Shown one piece after another: positions 16,588-24,903 of a stretch of 64,000 nt of DNA. The notes under the pieces are model-generated. The model did not search any database. It was not told where the DNA came from and was given only the letters and a program-made list of their open reading frames with translations. Position 1 is the stretch's first letter, and each line of letters opens with the position of its first letter. Position numbers and translations under genes: made by a program. This stretch comes from SZAS-79 sp963844255 (lineage in GTDB: Bacteria > Pseudomonadota > Gammaproteobacteria > Burkholderiales > SG8-39), in NCBI GenBank assembly GCA_963844255.1, contig CAWJNP010000083.1, positions 1-64,000 of the forward strand, read 5' to 3'.

Positions 16588-17835
16588 ATGACTCTTTTCG
16601 CCCTCGGGCTCAATCACCAGACTGCCCCGCTCGCGATTCGCGAACGGGTTTCGATCGCCGCCGACGCGCTGGGCCACGCGGTGGGCGAGTTGATGCGCGC
16701 GCGGCCGGTGAAAGAGGCGGCCATCATTTCAACCTGTAACCGTACGGAACTCTATGTTTCCGCGGACCAGCCTAAGATCGCCGCAGAGTGGTTGGCCGAA
16801 TTCCACAACCTGCCCTCCGCCGAACTTGTTCCGTATCTGTATACGCTTCCCGAAGACCGGGCGGTCCGGCACGCCTTCCGCGTTGCGTCCGGACTTGACT
16901 CCATGGTGCTCGGCGAACCCCAGATTCTCGGCCAGATGAAGGAGGCCGTGCGCGCAGCCGAGTCCGCCGGGACCCTCGGTACCATGCTGCACAAGCTTTT
17001 CCAGAAGTCGTTTGCGGTGGCCAAGGAAGTCCGCACCACCACCCAGCTGGGCGCCAACAGCGTGTCGATGGCCGCCGCAGCGGTGAAGCTTGCGGCGCGG
17101 ATCTTCCCGTCGATTGCGGAGCAGAACGTGCTCTTCATCGGCGCCGGGGAGATGATTGAGTTGTGTGCCACGCATTTTGCCGCGCAGGGACCGGCGCGGC
17201 TCACCGTGGCCAACCGGACGCTGGAGCGTGCAAACGCGCTGGCCCACAGGTTCAACGGGCGCGGCATCGAGTTGCGCGAGCTCTCCGAGCAGCTGCACGA
17301 ATACGACATTGTCGTGTCCTGCACGGCCAGCTCTCTTCCGATACTCGGCAAGGGCCTGGCCGAGCGCGCGCTCAAGGCGCGTCGCCATCGGCCGATGTTC
17401 ATGGTCGACCTTGCCGTGCCGCGCGACATCGAGACCGAGGTCGGCGAACTGGACGACGTCTTTCTCTACACCGTGGACGACCTTTCCGGGATCGTATCGG
17501 CCAACCTCGACGCGCGCCGGTCCGCGGTCGAACAGGCGGAAGCGATCATCGAGACGCAGGTCGGCCAGTTCATGCACTGGATGGAGGCGCGTGAAAGCGT
17601 TCCGCTGATCCGCGCATTGCGCGAACACGCGGAGCAGGCACGCGAGTCCGAAGTCGAGCGCGCGATGCGGCTGCTTGCGCGCGGCGACGATCCGAAACAG
17701 GTACTCGAGGCGCTCTCCCAGGGGCTGACCAACAAGCTCATGCATGGGCCCACGCAGGCCCTGAATGACGCGCAGGGCGAGGAGCGCCGCGCGCTCACCG
17801 GTCTTGTCGCGCGCCTGTTCCACATCAAGCACTAG
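16588..17835 (+). CDS. hemA: Glutamyl-tRNA reductase
   Basis: HemA reduces glutamyl-tRNA to glutamate-1-semialdehyde, the first committed step of tetrapyrrole synthesis by the C5 route. All 415 residues are present. The N-terminal catalytic domain has LGLNHQTAPL and IISTCNRTELY with the nucleophile C50, then RVASGLDSMVLGEPQILGQ. The NADPH domain (VLFIGAGEMIELCATHF) follows, and the C-terminal dimerisation helix (QEGERRALTGLVARLFH-like) ends at 17835. It is followed by prfA 33 bases later, the usual hemA-prfA-prmC order. Start ATG 16588 fits the upstream TATAAT. Confidence 0.97.
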   Translation: MTLFALGLNHQTAPLAIRERVSIAADALGHAVGELMRARPVKEAAIISTCNRTELYVSADQPKIAAEWLAEFHNLPSAELVPYLYTLPEDRAVRHAFRVASGLDSMVLGEPQILGQMKEAVRAAESAGTLGTMLHKLFQKSFAVAKEVRTTTQLGANSVSMAAAAVKLAARIFPSIAEQNVLFIGAGEMIELCATHFAAQGPARLTVANRTLERANALAHRFNGRGIELRELSEQLHEYDIVVSCTASSLPILGKGLAERALKARRHRPMFMVDLAVPRDIETEVGELDDVFLYTVDDLSGIVSANLDARRSAVEQAEAIIETQVGQFMHWMEARESVPLIRALREHAEQARESEVERAMRLLARGDDPKQVLEALSQGLTNKLMHGPTQALNDAQGEERRALTGLVARLFHIKH

Positions 17836-17868
17836 CTGCTCTCCGGACGTCCGACACATGGTTCGCCC

Positions 17869-18972
17869 ATGAAAGCCTCATTGCGCGCAAAACTCGAGCA
17901 GCTGGCCGCCCGCCTTCAGGAGCTGGATCGGTTGCTGTCATCGGAAACGGCAGCGAAGGACATGGACAGTTTCCGCAAGCTCGCACGGGAGCATGCGGAG
18001 CTGTCTTCCGTCGTGGGGCTGTATACGGGGTATTCGCAGGCGGAAAGCGATTTCACGGCAGCTAAAGACATGGCCTCCGACCCCGGGATGAAGAGCTTTG
18101 CAGACGACGAAATGCGATCTGCCCGCGATCGGATGGAGGTACTCGAAGCGGATCTGCAGAAGGCACTCCTGCCGAAGGATCCGAATGACGACAGGAATAC
18201 CTTCCTCGAAATCCGTGCGGGTACCGGCGGGGACGAGTCGGGTCTGTTCGCGGCGGACCTGCTGCGCATGTATACGCGATTCGCCGAGCGCCAGGGCTGG
18301 CAGGTGGAAATCGTGTCCGAGAGCTCATCAGAGCTGGGGGGCTACAAGGAGGTGATTGCCAAGCTGGTCGGCGAGGGCGCCTACGCCAAACTCAAGTTCG
18401 AGTCGGGGGGCCATCGCGTACAGCGCGTGCCTGTGACCGAAACCCAGGGACGCATCCACACCTCTGCGTGTACGGTGGCGGTGATGCCGGAGGCCGACGC
18501 GATCGATGACGTGGTGCTGAATCCGGCCGAACTGAGGATCGACACGTTCCGGGCCTCAGGTGCGGGCGGCCAGCACATCAACAAGACCGATTCCGCGGTG
18601 CGCGTGACCCACCTGCCCACGGGGATCGTGGTGGAGTGCCAGGACGGTCGCTCCCAGCACAAGAACAAGGCGCAGGCCCTCGCAGTGCTTGCGGCACGCA
18701 TCAAGGATCAGCAGATGCGCGACCAGGCGGCGAAGACGGCCGCGAAGCGGAAATCGCTGGTCGGCTCGGGTGACCGTTCCGAGCGGATCCGGACTTACAA
18801 TTTTCCGCAGGGCCGCGTGACCGATCACCGGATCAACCTCACGCTCTACAAACTTGACCGCATCATGGATGGCGAGATCGACGATATCGTTGCTGCGCTG
18901 GCTACGGAACTTCAGGCGGAGCAACTCGCAGAGCTGGGCGAGGATCAGGCGGGCGGCCGCGTATCGGCGTGA
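17869..18972 (+). CDS. prfA: Peptide chain release factor 1
   Basis: RF1 recognises UAA and UAG stop codons and triggers peptide release. The 367-residue protein has the peptidyl-hydrolysis GGQ motif in RASGAGGQHINKTDSAVR (GGQ at about 232-234). It also has the surrounding RF1 blocks EIRAGTGGDESGLFAADLLR, GGHRVQRVPVTETQGRIHTS and SGDRSERIRTYNFPQGRVTD. The glutamine of GGQ is methylated by PrmC, encoded immediately downstream with a 4-base overlap (ATGA). Confidence 0.97.
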   Translation: MKASLRAKLEQLAARLQELDRLLSSETAAKDMDSFRKLAREHAELSSVVGLYTGYSQAESDFTAAKDMASDPGMKSFADDEMRSARDRMEVLEADLQKALLPKDPNDDRNTFLEIRAGTGGDESGLFAADLLRMYTRFAERQGWQVEIVSESSSELGGYKEVIAKLVGEGAYAKLKFESGGHRVQRVPVTETQGRIHTSACTVAVMPEADAIDDVVLNPAELRIDTFRASGAGGQHINKTDSAVRVTHLPTGIVVECQDGRSQHKNKAQALAVLAARIKDQQMRDQAAKTAAKRKSLVGSGDRSERIRTYNFPQGRVTDHRINLTLYKLDRIMDGEIDDIVAALATELQAEQLAELGEDQAGGRVSA

Positions 18973-19788
18973 ATGCTGCCGTCAGCATCGCGCAGGCACT
19001 GGCCGGCAGCGGCATCGATGCTGCCGAAGCGCGCCTGTTGCTGGCAGATGTGTCGGGGCTTGGCACGCGCCGTACTGATCGCGCACCCGGAATTGATCCT
19101 GACCGAATCACAGCGCGCCGCCTTCCAGGCGGCCGTGGAGCGCCGGCGCGCCGGCGAGCCGATTGCCTATGTCATCGGCGAGCGCGGCTTCCACGATCTG
19201 ACACTGAGAGTCACGGCCGACGTGCTGATTCCACGCCCGGAGACTGAACTGCTCGTTGACTTCGCGCTGGAACGGCTGCCCAGAGGCGGCACGCTGCTCG
19301 ACCTTGGCACGGGCTCGGGCGCGATCGCGCTGGCGGTAAAGCAGCAACGTCCGGATGTGCGCGTCACGGCGGTGGATCGCAGTGGTGCGGCCTTGTCGGT
19401 CGCGCGCGGCAACGCCGCCGACCATCGGCTGGAGGTCGAGTTTCTGGAAGGTGACTGGTTCGGTCCGCTCCGCGGGCGCAGTTTTGACGTCGTGGCTTCG
19501 AACCCCCCTTACGTCGCCGAGGGCGACCGTCACCTGAACGAAGGCGACGTCCGTTACGAGCCGCGTGCCGCACTCGTGGGGGGCGCAGACGGGCTCGCCG
19601 AGATTCGCGGTATCTGCGTCGGAGCGCCTGGACATCTGCGCCACGGAGGGTGGTTGTGCGTCGAACATGGCCAGGGACAGGACGCCGCGGTGCGCGAGTG
19701 TTTCCAGCGCGCCGGCCTTGAATCTGTCACGTCACACCCCGATCTGGCCGGTATCGCCCGCATGGTCGTTGGATGCCGGGAAAGTTGA
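18969..19788 (+). pseudogene. prmC: Release-factor glutamine N5-methyltransferase, one frameshift
   Basis: PrmC methylates the GGQ glutamine of release factors with SAM. The ATG at 18969 overlaps the prfA stop and reads AAVSIAQALAGSGIDAAEAR, LLLADVSGL. An extra G near 19060 then throws the reading into another frame, which carries on as ARAVLIAHPELILTESQRAA. Motifs are the SAM site LLDLGTGSGAIALAVK (near residue 115) and the substrate site VVASNPPYVAEG (near 178). The first half alone would stop early, so as written the gene is broken. The intact remainder argues for a sequencing insertion. Joined length is about 272 residues. Confidence 0.92.
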
Positions 19789-19811
19789 CTACCAGCCGGG
19801 GTGGAACGTAG

Positions 19812-19838
19812 AATCTTGACTAATATGGTCAGGTAATT
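19812..19838 (+). promoter_or_regulatory. Candidate IscR-type binding site overlapping the grxD promoter
   Basis: The stretch from 19812 contains TTGACTAATATGGTCAGGTA, with TGAC...GTCA dyad symmetry and the GGTAAT tail. It resembles type-1 IscR sites of iron-sulfur promoters (TTGACT...GTC..GTAT). It lies 57-83 bases before the monothiol glutaredoxin ATG. The match is by eye. Confidence 0.45.
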
Positions 19839-19894
19839 CCGACAGCAGCCGGATGCCAGCCGACGCACGATTAAATCGCTGAGAGAGGCAACAC

Positions 19895-20224
19895 ATGGAC
19901 GTACAGGAAGTCATCAAGTCGCAGGTCACGGGCAATCCCGTGGTGCTCTACATGAAGGGTACGCCACAGGCGCCGCAGTGCGGTTTTTCGCAGGCCGCGG
20001 TCCAGTTTCTGGGCGCGTGCGGCGTGAAGAGCCTGTTCACCGTCAATGTCCTCGAGAACCCGGACATCCGGCAGGGCATCAAGGAGTACGCGAACTGGCC
20101 GACGATCCCGCAGCTCTACGTCAACGGAGAGTTCGTCGGCGGTTCCGATATTCTTCGGGAGATGTATCAGGCGGGCGAACTGCAAAAACTGCTTGAGCCG
20201 GTTGTCGCCAAGCAGCCGGCGTAG
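19895..20224 (+). CDS. grxD: Monothiol glutaredoxin, Grx4/GrxD family
   Basis: The 109-residue protein has the monothiol active site CGFS (C29-S32), preceded by KGTPQAPQ and followed by the glutathione-binding TIPQLYVNGEFVGGSDILRE. Grx4 proteins carry a glutathione-ligated [2Fe-2S] cluster and pass it to target proteins, often with BolA. The gene lies just after prmC and, unlike that group, has its own spacer with an IscR-like element, so it may respond to iron-sulfur status. Ribosome site AGAGAGG is 6 or so bases before the ATG. Confidence 0.95.
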   Translation: MDVQEVIKSQVTGNPVVLYMKGTPQAPQCGFSQAAVQFLGACGVKSLFTVNVLENPDIRQGIKEYANWPTIPQLYVNGEFVGGSDILREMYQAGELQKLLEPVVAKQPA

Positions 20225-20273
20225 TTTTTCCGGCCGGCCGGTCGGGCGACGGCCGCACACCGGCGCTTTGCGC

Positions 20274-21566
20274 TCAGACGCCCGACAGGCGGACGTTGGC
20301 CATCGTCAGGCGTTCCACGAGAATTTCCATGAACGCGCGGTCGAATTTGTGCCGGCAGGCATCGGACGCCTGCTCCAGGTTGATCGTGGGTACCGTGATG
20401 ATCCTCGCATTGCCCATGACGGTTACGTCCGCGCCGCGCATCTGCGCGGTCTTTGACAGGTAGGCCATTTCGCCGAACGCCTCTCCGGTGCGCAACAGGT
20501 TGAGCAGCTTGCCGCGCTTGGTGACCTTGACCTCGCCTTCCGCAAGTATGCAGAAAAAGTCACCCGGCTCGCCCTCTTTCATCAGTTGTTCGCCCTCGGC
20601 CGCCAGGCGCCAACTCGCCATGTGCGCCACTTCCCATAGTTCGGCATCGGTAAAGTTTTCGAAAAACGAAATGCTGCGGAGCATCTCGAACTTGTCTGCG
20701 TCCGCGAACTCCGCCTGCATGGTGCCGAAATTTTCGGTACGGAATACCTCCGCCAGATCGAGGGAGAACGCCTCCCAGTCGGGGTAGCGGTCGTCAAGGT
20801 CTCGTGCCATGGCTCGCCGGACGATGGCCTCCACGCTGGCCGGGATGCCGGGCCGGTATGAAGACGGTGGCGGGGGATCCAGGTTGGTGATCTGGTAGAT
20901 CAGGCTGAAATTGTTGCTTGCCTGGAAAGGCAGCTTGCCCGTCAGAAGGTGGTACATCACCACACCCATCGAGTAGATGTCCGTGCGATGGTCAAGCGGG
21001 TGTTCCTTCACCTGCTGCGGCGACATGTATGCGGGGGACCCGATCGCGGCGATCTGGGTCGTTTCGGCCGTCGCAATCAGCGCCGCGCCGAAATCGGTGA
21101 TTTTCACGTCCGTTCCGCCAGCGTAAAGGATGTTGGCGGGCTTGATGTCGCGGTGGGTGATGCCCATGCTGTGCGCGAACGCGAGCGCACGGCTGCACTT
21201 GAAGATCATCTCGATCATGCTTTCCACGGGCAGCAGGTTGTCCTGTGCGCAGAATTTTTCCAGTGTGCCGCCGTCGACGTACTCCATCACGATGTAGTTC
21301 AGCTTTTCCTCGGCAACCGCGTCATAGATCTGCGCAATATGGGGATGCTGAAGCTTACCGGCGAGGGACGCTTCGTTGACGAACAGCTTCCGGAACAACT
21401 TGCCGCGCGCTGGATCCTCGAAGGCCTCGGACGAAACCACCTTGACCGCGACGTCGCGGTTCTTGAACGGATCGTTGCAGAGGTAGACAACCGACGTCGC
21501 GCCCTCGCCCAGCCTTTTAATGACGGGGTACTTTCCGACGTACTCCAAGGTGGGCGCGTCGGTCAC
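20274..21566 (-). CDS. Serine/threonine protein kinase fused to a cyclic-nucleotide-binding domain
   Basis: The GTG start at 21566 overlaps the argH stop (GTGA); the first 35 codons of the longer open frame are argH sequence read in another frame. Residues about 10-270 form a Hanks-type kinase: glycine loop LGEGATSVVYL, lysine VAVKVV, catalytic THRDIKPAN, ITDFGAALI, and SPAYMSPQQV. Residues about 300-430 form a CRP-like cNMP-binding domain with the phosphate-binding cassette GEAFGEMAYLSKTAQMRGADV shape, including its arginine. No signal peptide or membrane helix is visible, so it is cytoplasmic. A kinase gated by a cyclic nucleotide is plausible; the nucleotide and target are unknown. Tail-to-tail with grxD. 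Confidence 0.88.
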   Translation of the reverse strand: MTDAPTLEYVGKYPVIKRLGEGATSVVYLCNDPFKNRDVAVKVVSSEAFEDPARGKLFRKLFVNEASLAGKLQHPHIAQIYDAVAEEKLNYIVMEYVDGGTLEKFCAQDNLLPVESMIEMIFKCSRALAFAHSMGITHRDIKPANILYAGGTDVKITDFGAALIATAETTQIAAIGSPAYMSPQQVKEHPLDHRTDIYSMGVVMYHLLTGKLPFQASNNFSLIYQITNLDPPPPSSYRPGIPASVEAIVRRAMARDLDDRYPDWEAFSLDLAEVFRTENFGTMQAEFADADKFEMLRSISFFENFTDAELWEVAHMASWRLAAEGEQLMKEGEPGDFFCILAEGEVKVTKRGKLLNLLRTGEAFGEMAYLSKTAQMRGADVTVMGNARIITVPTINLEQASDACRHKFDRAFMEILVERLTMANVRLSGV

Positions 21567-22996
21567 GCGCGCGCTAGCCGCTTGCGACCCAGTGCCACGG
21601 CGCGCCGGACCTGCGCGGGTGCCGTGCCTCCCGGATGTTTCCTGCGGGCAACGGACCCTTCCAGCGTGAGCCACTCGAACACGTCCGCCCCGATCTGCGG
21701 GGAAAATTTCCGTAGTGCGGGCAGGCTCAGGGCAGACAGATCGCAGCCCCTCGTTTCGGCCTCGCGTACCGCCCGTGCGACGACTTCGTGGGCGTCGCGG
21801 AACGGCACCCCTTTTCCAACCAGGTAGTCGGCCAGGTCAGTCGCTGTCGAGAAGCCTTCCAGTGCCGCGGCACGCATGCGGTCCGGGACCGGCCGGATAC
21901 CAGCGACCAGGTCGGCGAATACGGTCAGGCAGTCCCGTACGGTGTCCACCGTATCGAACAGGGGCTCCTTGTCTTCCTGGTTATCCTTGTTGTAGGCGAG
22001 CGGCTGGCCTTTCATCAGGGTCAGCAGGCCGACGAGATGGCCGAAAACGCGGCCGCTTTTGCCGCGTACCAGTTCGGGAACGTCCGGATTCTTCTTCTGC
22101 GGCATGATCGACGAGCCGGTGCAGAACCGGTCGGGAATTGTCACGAAGCGATAGCGCGGACTCATCCAGAGGATAAGCTCCTCCGAGAAGCGCGACAGGT
22201 GCACGAGGATGAGCGAGGCGCACGCGGCGAACTCGATGGCGAAGTCACGATCTGACACGGCGTCCAGGGAGTTTTCGCAGATCGCCTCAAAACCCAGATC
22301 CCGCGCGACCCGCTGCCTGTCGATCGGGAACGTTGTTCCGGCGAGGGCTGCGGCGCCGAGCGGCAATCGATTGACGCGCTTTCTGCAGTCCGCCAGCCGT
22401 TCGCGGTCACGCTCGAACATCTCGAAATAGGCAAGCAGGTGATGGCCGAAAGTGACTGGCTGCGCGACCTGCATGTGAGTGAATCCGGGCATGACGACGG
22501 CGGCGTGCGCCGACGCACCGGCCAGCAGGTTTTCCTGCAGGCGTACGAGGGCGGCACGAATCGCATCGATTTCGTCGCGCAAATACAGGCGTATGTCGGT
22601 CGCGACCTGGTCATTGCGTGAGCGCCCGGTGTGCAGCCGTTTGCCCGCATCGCCCACGAGCTGGGTCAGACGCTGCTCGATATTCAGATGAACGTCTTCG
22701 GCGTCGAGCGACCATTTGAAAGCGCCTGCGGAGACTTCGCTGGCAATCGTTTTCATCCCGCGTTCGATTGCTGCGAGGTCGCTCTTTGAGAGGATTTTCT
22801 GTGCGGCCAGCATGCGGGCATGGGCAAGCGACCCGCGAATGTCGACCAACGCGAGCCTGCGATCGAAGGAAACCGAGGCGGTAAATCGCTTTACCAGAGC
22901 GTCGACGGGCTCGGCAAATCGGCCGGACCACGCCTTGCCGGCCGATGCGACGCCTCCGGCAGGTCGCCTGCGCGGTTTTGATTGTCTAGTGACCAT
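21563..22996 (-). CDS. argH: Argininosuccinate lyase
   Basis: ArgH splits argininosuccinate into arginine and fumarate, the last step of arginine synthesis. The family signature GSSIMPQKKNPDVPELVRGK is complete, with the catalytic serine, and HTGRSRNDQVATDIRL and LPLGAAALAGTTFPIDR are typical. ATG at 22996 (477 residues) is chosen; an in-frame ATG at 23035 exists but adds an unconserved stretch without a ribosome site. Divergent from algZ, with a spacer of under 80 bases. Its stop overlaps the start of the kinase gene. Confidence 0.95.
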   Translation of the reverse strand: MVTRQSKPRRRPAGGVASAGKAWSGRFAEPVDALVKRFTASVSFDRRLALVDIRGSLAHARMLAAQKILSKSDLAAIERGMKTIASEVSAGAFKWSLDAEDVHLNIEQRLTQLVGDAGKRLHTGRSRNDQVATDIRLYLRDEIDAIRAALVRLQENLLAGASAHAAVVMPGFTHMQVAQPVTFGHHLLAYFEMFERDRERLADCRKRVNRLPLGAAALAGTTFPIDRQRVARDLGFEAICENSLDAVSDRDFAIEFAACASLILVHLSRFSEELILWMSPRYRFVTIPDRFCTGSSIMPQKKNPDVPELVRGKSGRVFGHLVGLLTLMKGQPLAYNKDNQEDKEPLFDTVDTVRDCLTVFADLVAGIRPVPDRMRAAALEGFSTATDLADYLVGKGVPFRDAHEVVARAVREAETRGCDLSALSLPALRKFSPQIGADVFEWLTLEGSVARRKHPGGTAPAQVRRAVALGRKRLARA

Positions 22997-23072
22997 GGGG
23001 CATACTGGGTGAGTCGCGGCGAGCGCTGGCGGCAATCCGCGCAGCTGCTCTGCGCGATCGAGCGTAAGTGCA

Positions 23073-24110
23073 ATGAGTATAAAGCAAAACGCCTATTCAG
23101 ACGGCCTGCCTGACTTCCGCAATCTGGGTACGACGGCGCGCATCCTCGTCGCTGTGAACGCGGCTGCATTGTGCGCGACGGCCTTTGCCGAACCCGGCTG
23201 GATTCAGGGGCTCGAGCGTTTTGTGCGCGATGCCGCCCTGATCGAACCGGCCTTGCTCGTCACCATACTGGCGCTGTATGTCGTGTCGCCGATGCTCGCC
23301 TCGATGCGCTACTGGACGGCGGTCGGAGTGGTTCTGGTCATCGTTTCGGGTGTGGTTGGCGGTTTGGCCTACGCCGTGCAGTCCGCAACGTTCATGCCGG
23401 CAGGCGAGCGGCAGTTGTCGCGCACCGTGTTCTTCAGTGCGCTGCTCGCTGCCGGGCTGCTCGCCTATCTGCGCTTGCGTGCAAAGGCGTTTTCTCCGGC
23501 ATTGGCCGCCGCACGACTGCAGGCGCTACAGGCGCGAATCAGACCGCATTTTCTCTTCAACAGCCTGAATGCCGTGCTCTCGCTGATCAGACGTGACCCG
23601 AAGAGAGCGGAAATCGCGCTTGAGGACCTGGCGGATCTGTTCCGGGTATTGATGTCGGATGGCCGGAAATTCGTGCGTCTGGCAGAGGAAATCGCCCTTC
23701 TTGAGCGTTACGCCAGGCTTGAGCAACTGAGGCTGGGCGAACGCCTTCGGGTCGTCTGGGACATCGACAATGCCCCGCAGGACGCGCTGCTACCGCCGCT
23801 CGTGCTGCAGCCCCTGCTCGAGAACGCGGTTTATCATGGCGTCGAACCCGGCGTAGGAACGGGAGAAGTGCTCGTGCACATTGCCGCCCGGGGCAAGCGG
23901 GTTCTGGTCCGCCTGGTAAATCCATTCCAACCGGATACCGGGCATCGTCCTGGAAACCGGATGGCGCTTGAAAATCTCCGCGAGCGACTGGATCTGTTCT
24001 TTGACGCCGAAGCTAGGCTGGATACCCGGGTGTCGGACGGCCGGTTCGAGGTGGAGATCGAGTTTCCATTTCTGACAGAGCATCCGGCGGGGGAAGGGAA
24101 GGGACCATGA
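23073..24110 (+). CDS. algZ: Membrane sensor histidine kinase, LytS/AlgZ type
   Basis: The N-terminal 130 residues hold several hydrophobic segments (ILVAVNAAALCATAFA, ALLVTILALYVVSPML, WTAVGVVLVIVSGVVGGLAYAV, FFSALLAAGLLAYL). The kinase core follows: RIRPHFLFNSLNAVLSLIRR with H159 as the phosphorylated residue, and an ATPase region with VLQPLLENAVYHG and GNRMALENLRERL. AlgZ (FimS) with AlgR forms a two-component system that in Pseudomonas controls alginate and type IV pili. Its position before hemC-hemD-hemX-hemY is conserved in Betaproteobacteria, where it sits next to haem genes without a known signal. It overlaps algR by 4 bases. Confidence 0.88.
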   Translation: MSIKQNAYSDGLPDFRNLGTTARILVAVNAAALCATAFAEPGWIQGLERFVRDAALIEPALLVTILALYVVSPMLASMRYWTAVGVVLVIVSGVVGGLAYAVQSATFMPAGERQLSRTVFFSALLAAGLLAYLRLRAKAFSPALAAARLQALQARIRPHFLFNSLNAVLSLIRRDPKRAEIALEDLADLFRVLMSDGRKFVRLAEEIALLERYARLEQLRLGERLRVVWDIDNAPQDALLPPLVLQPLLENAVYHGVEPGVGTGEVLVHIAARGKRVLVRLVNPFQPDTGHRPGNRMALENLRERLDLFFDAEARLDTRVSDGRFEVEIEFPFLTEHPAGEGKGP

Positions 24111-24874
24111 GTCAAAGGCCACTGCGCGTATTCATCGCCGACGACGAGCCGCCGGCAAGGGCTCGGATCCGGGAGTTGCTCGACGACCTCAGCGATGAAT
24201 GTCCTACCGAAGTGGTCGGGGAAGCCGAAAACGGGCTGCAGGTTCTCGACAGATTGCCGACGAGCGGCGCCGAGGTGCTGCTCCTGGACATCCAGATGCC
24301 GGGGCTGACCGGACTGGAGATTGCACGGCATCTGGAACCATTGGAGTCCGGCCCCGCAATCATCTTTATCACTGCGCACGATGCTCACGCGGTTCAGGCG
24401 TTCGAGTTGAACGCACTTGACTATCTGCTCAAGCCGGTCAGATCCGAACGGCTCGGCGTCGCGCTAAAAAAAGTGCAGCATTCCGGGCCGCCGCCCAAGG
24501 AGGCCTTGGCGCGCGCTCACCCCGCGTCACGAACCAGCTTTTCAATCGTCGAGCGCAATCGGATCCAGCTGGTTCCGCTGACCGCGATCGTCTATTTCAA
24601 AGCGGAGCTGAAGTACGTCACGTTGCGCACCCGGGAGCGCGAGCACATCATCGAAGAGGCACTCGTGTCGCTGGAGAAGGAATTCGCGGACGAGTTCATC
24701 CGGATCCACAGAAACTGCCTCGTTGCCCGAGCTGCCATCACCGGTTTTGAGCGGGCCGTCGGCAGCAATGACGAGGAATCCCGTTGGGAAGTGCTGCTCG
24801 ATGGCGTGCCTGAGCGATTGCCGGTGAGTCGCCGGCAATGGTCGGCTGTCAGGGACATTCTCGAAGACAGGTGA
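24107..24874 (+). CDS. algR: LytTR-family response regulator AlgR
   Basis: The 255-residue protein has a receiver domain with the phosphorylation site LLLDIQMPGLTG (D61), acidic pair ADDEPPAR near residue 11 and the K in LLKPVRSER. The C-terminal LytTR DNA-binding domain starts near residue 150 (FSIVERNRIQLVPLTAIVYF, EFIRIHRNCLVARAAI). It is the partner of the histidine kinase just upstream, with ATGA overlap. LytTR regulators bind tandem direct repeats; none was looked for elsewhere. hemC follows after 29 bases. Confidence 0.93.
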   Translation: MSQRPLRVFIADDEPPARARIRELLDDLSDECPTEVVGEAENGLQVLDRLPTSGAEVLLLDIQMPGLTGLEIARHLEPLESGPAIIFITAHDAHAVQAFELNALDYLLKPVRSERLGVALKKVQHSGPPPKEALARAHPASRTSFSIVERNRIQLVPLTAIVYFKAELKYVTLRTREREHIIEEALVSLEKEFADEFIRIHRNCLVARAAITGFERAVGSNDEESRWEVLLDGVPERLPVSRRQWSAVRDILEDR

Positions 24875-24903
24875 AGGGCTGCTAGAATTCCCCCACTTCC
24901 CGC

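Noticed and set aside
20225..20273. GC-rich repeat CCGGCCGGCCGG between grxD and the kinase gene as a terminator
   Set aside because: It is symmetric but has no clear loop or T-run on the right side, so a terminator call is not supported.
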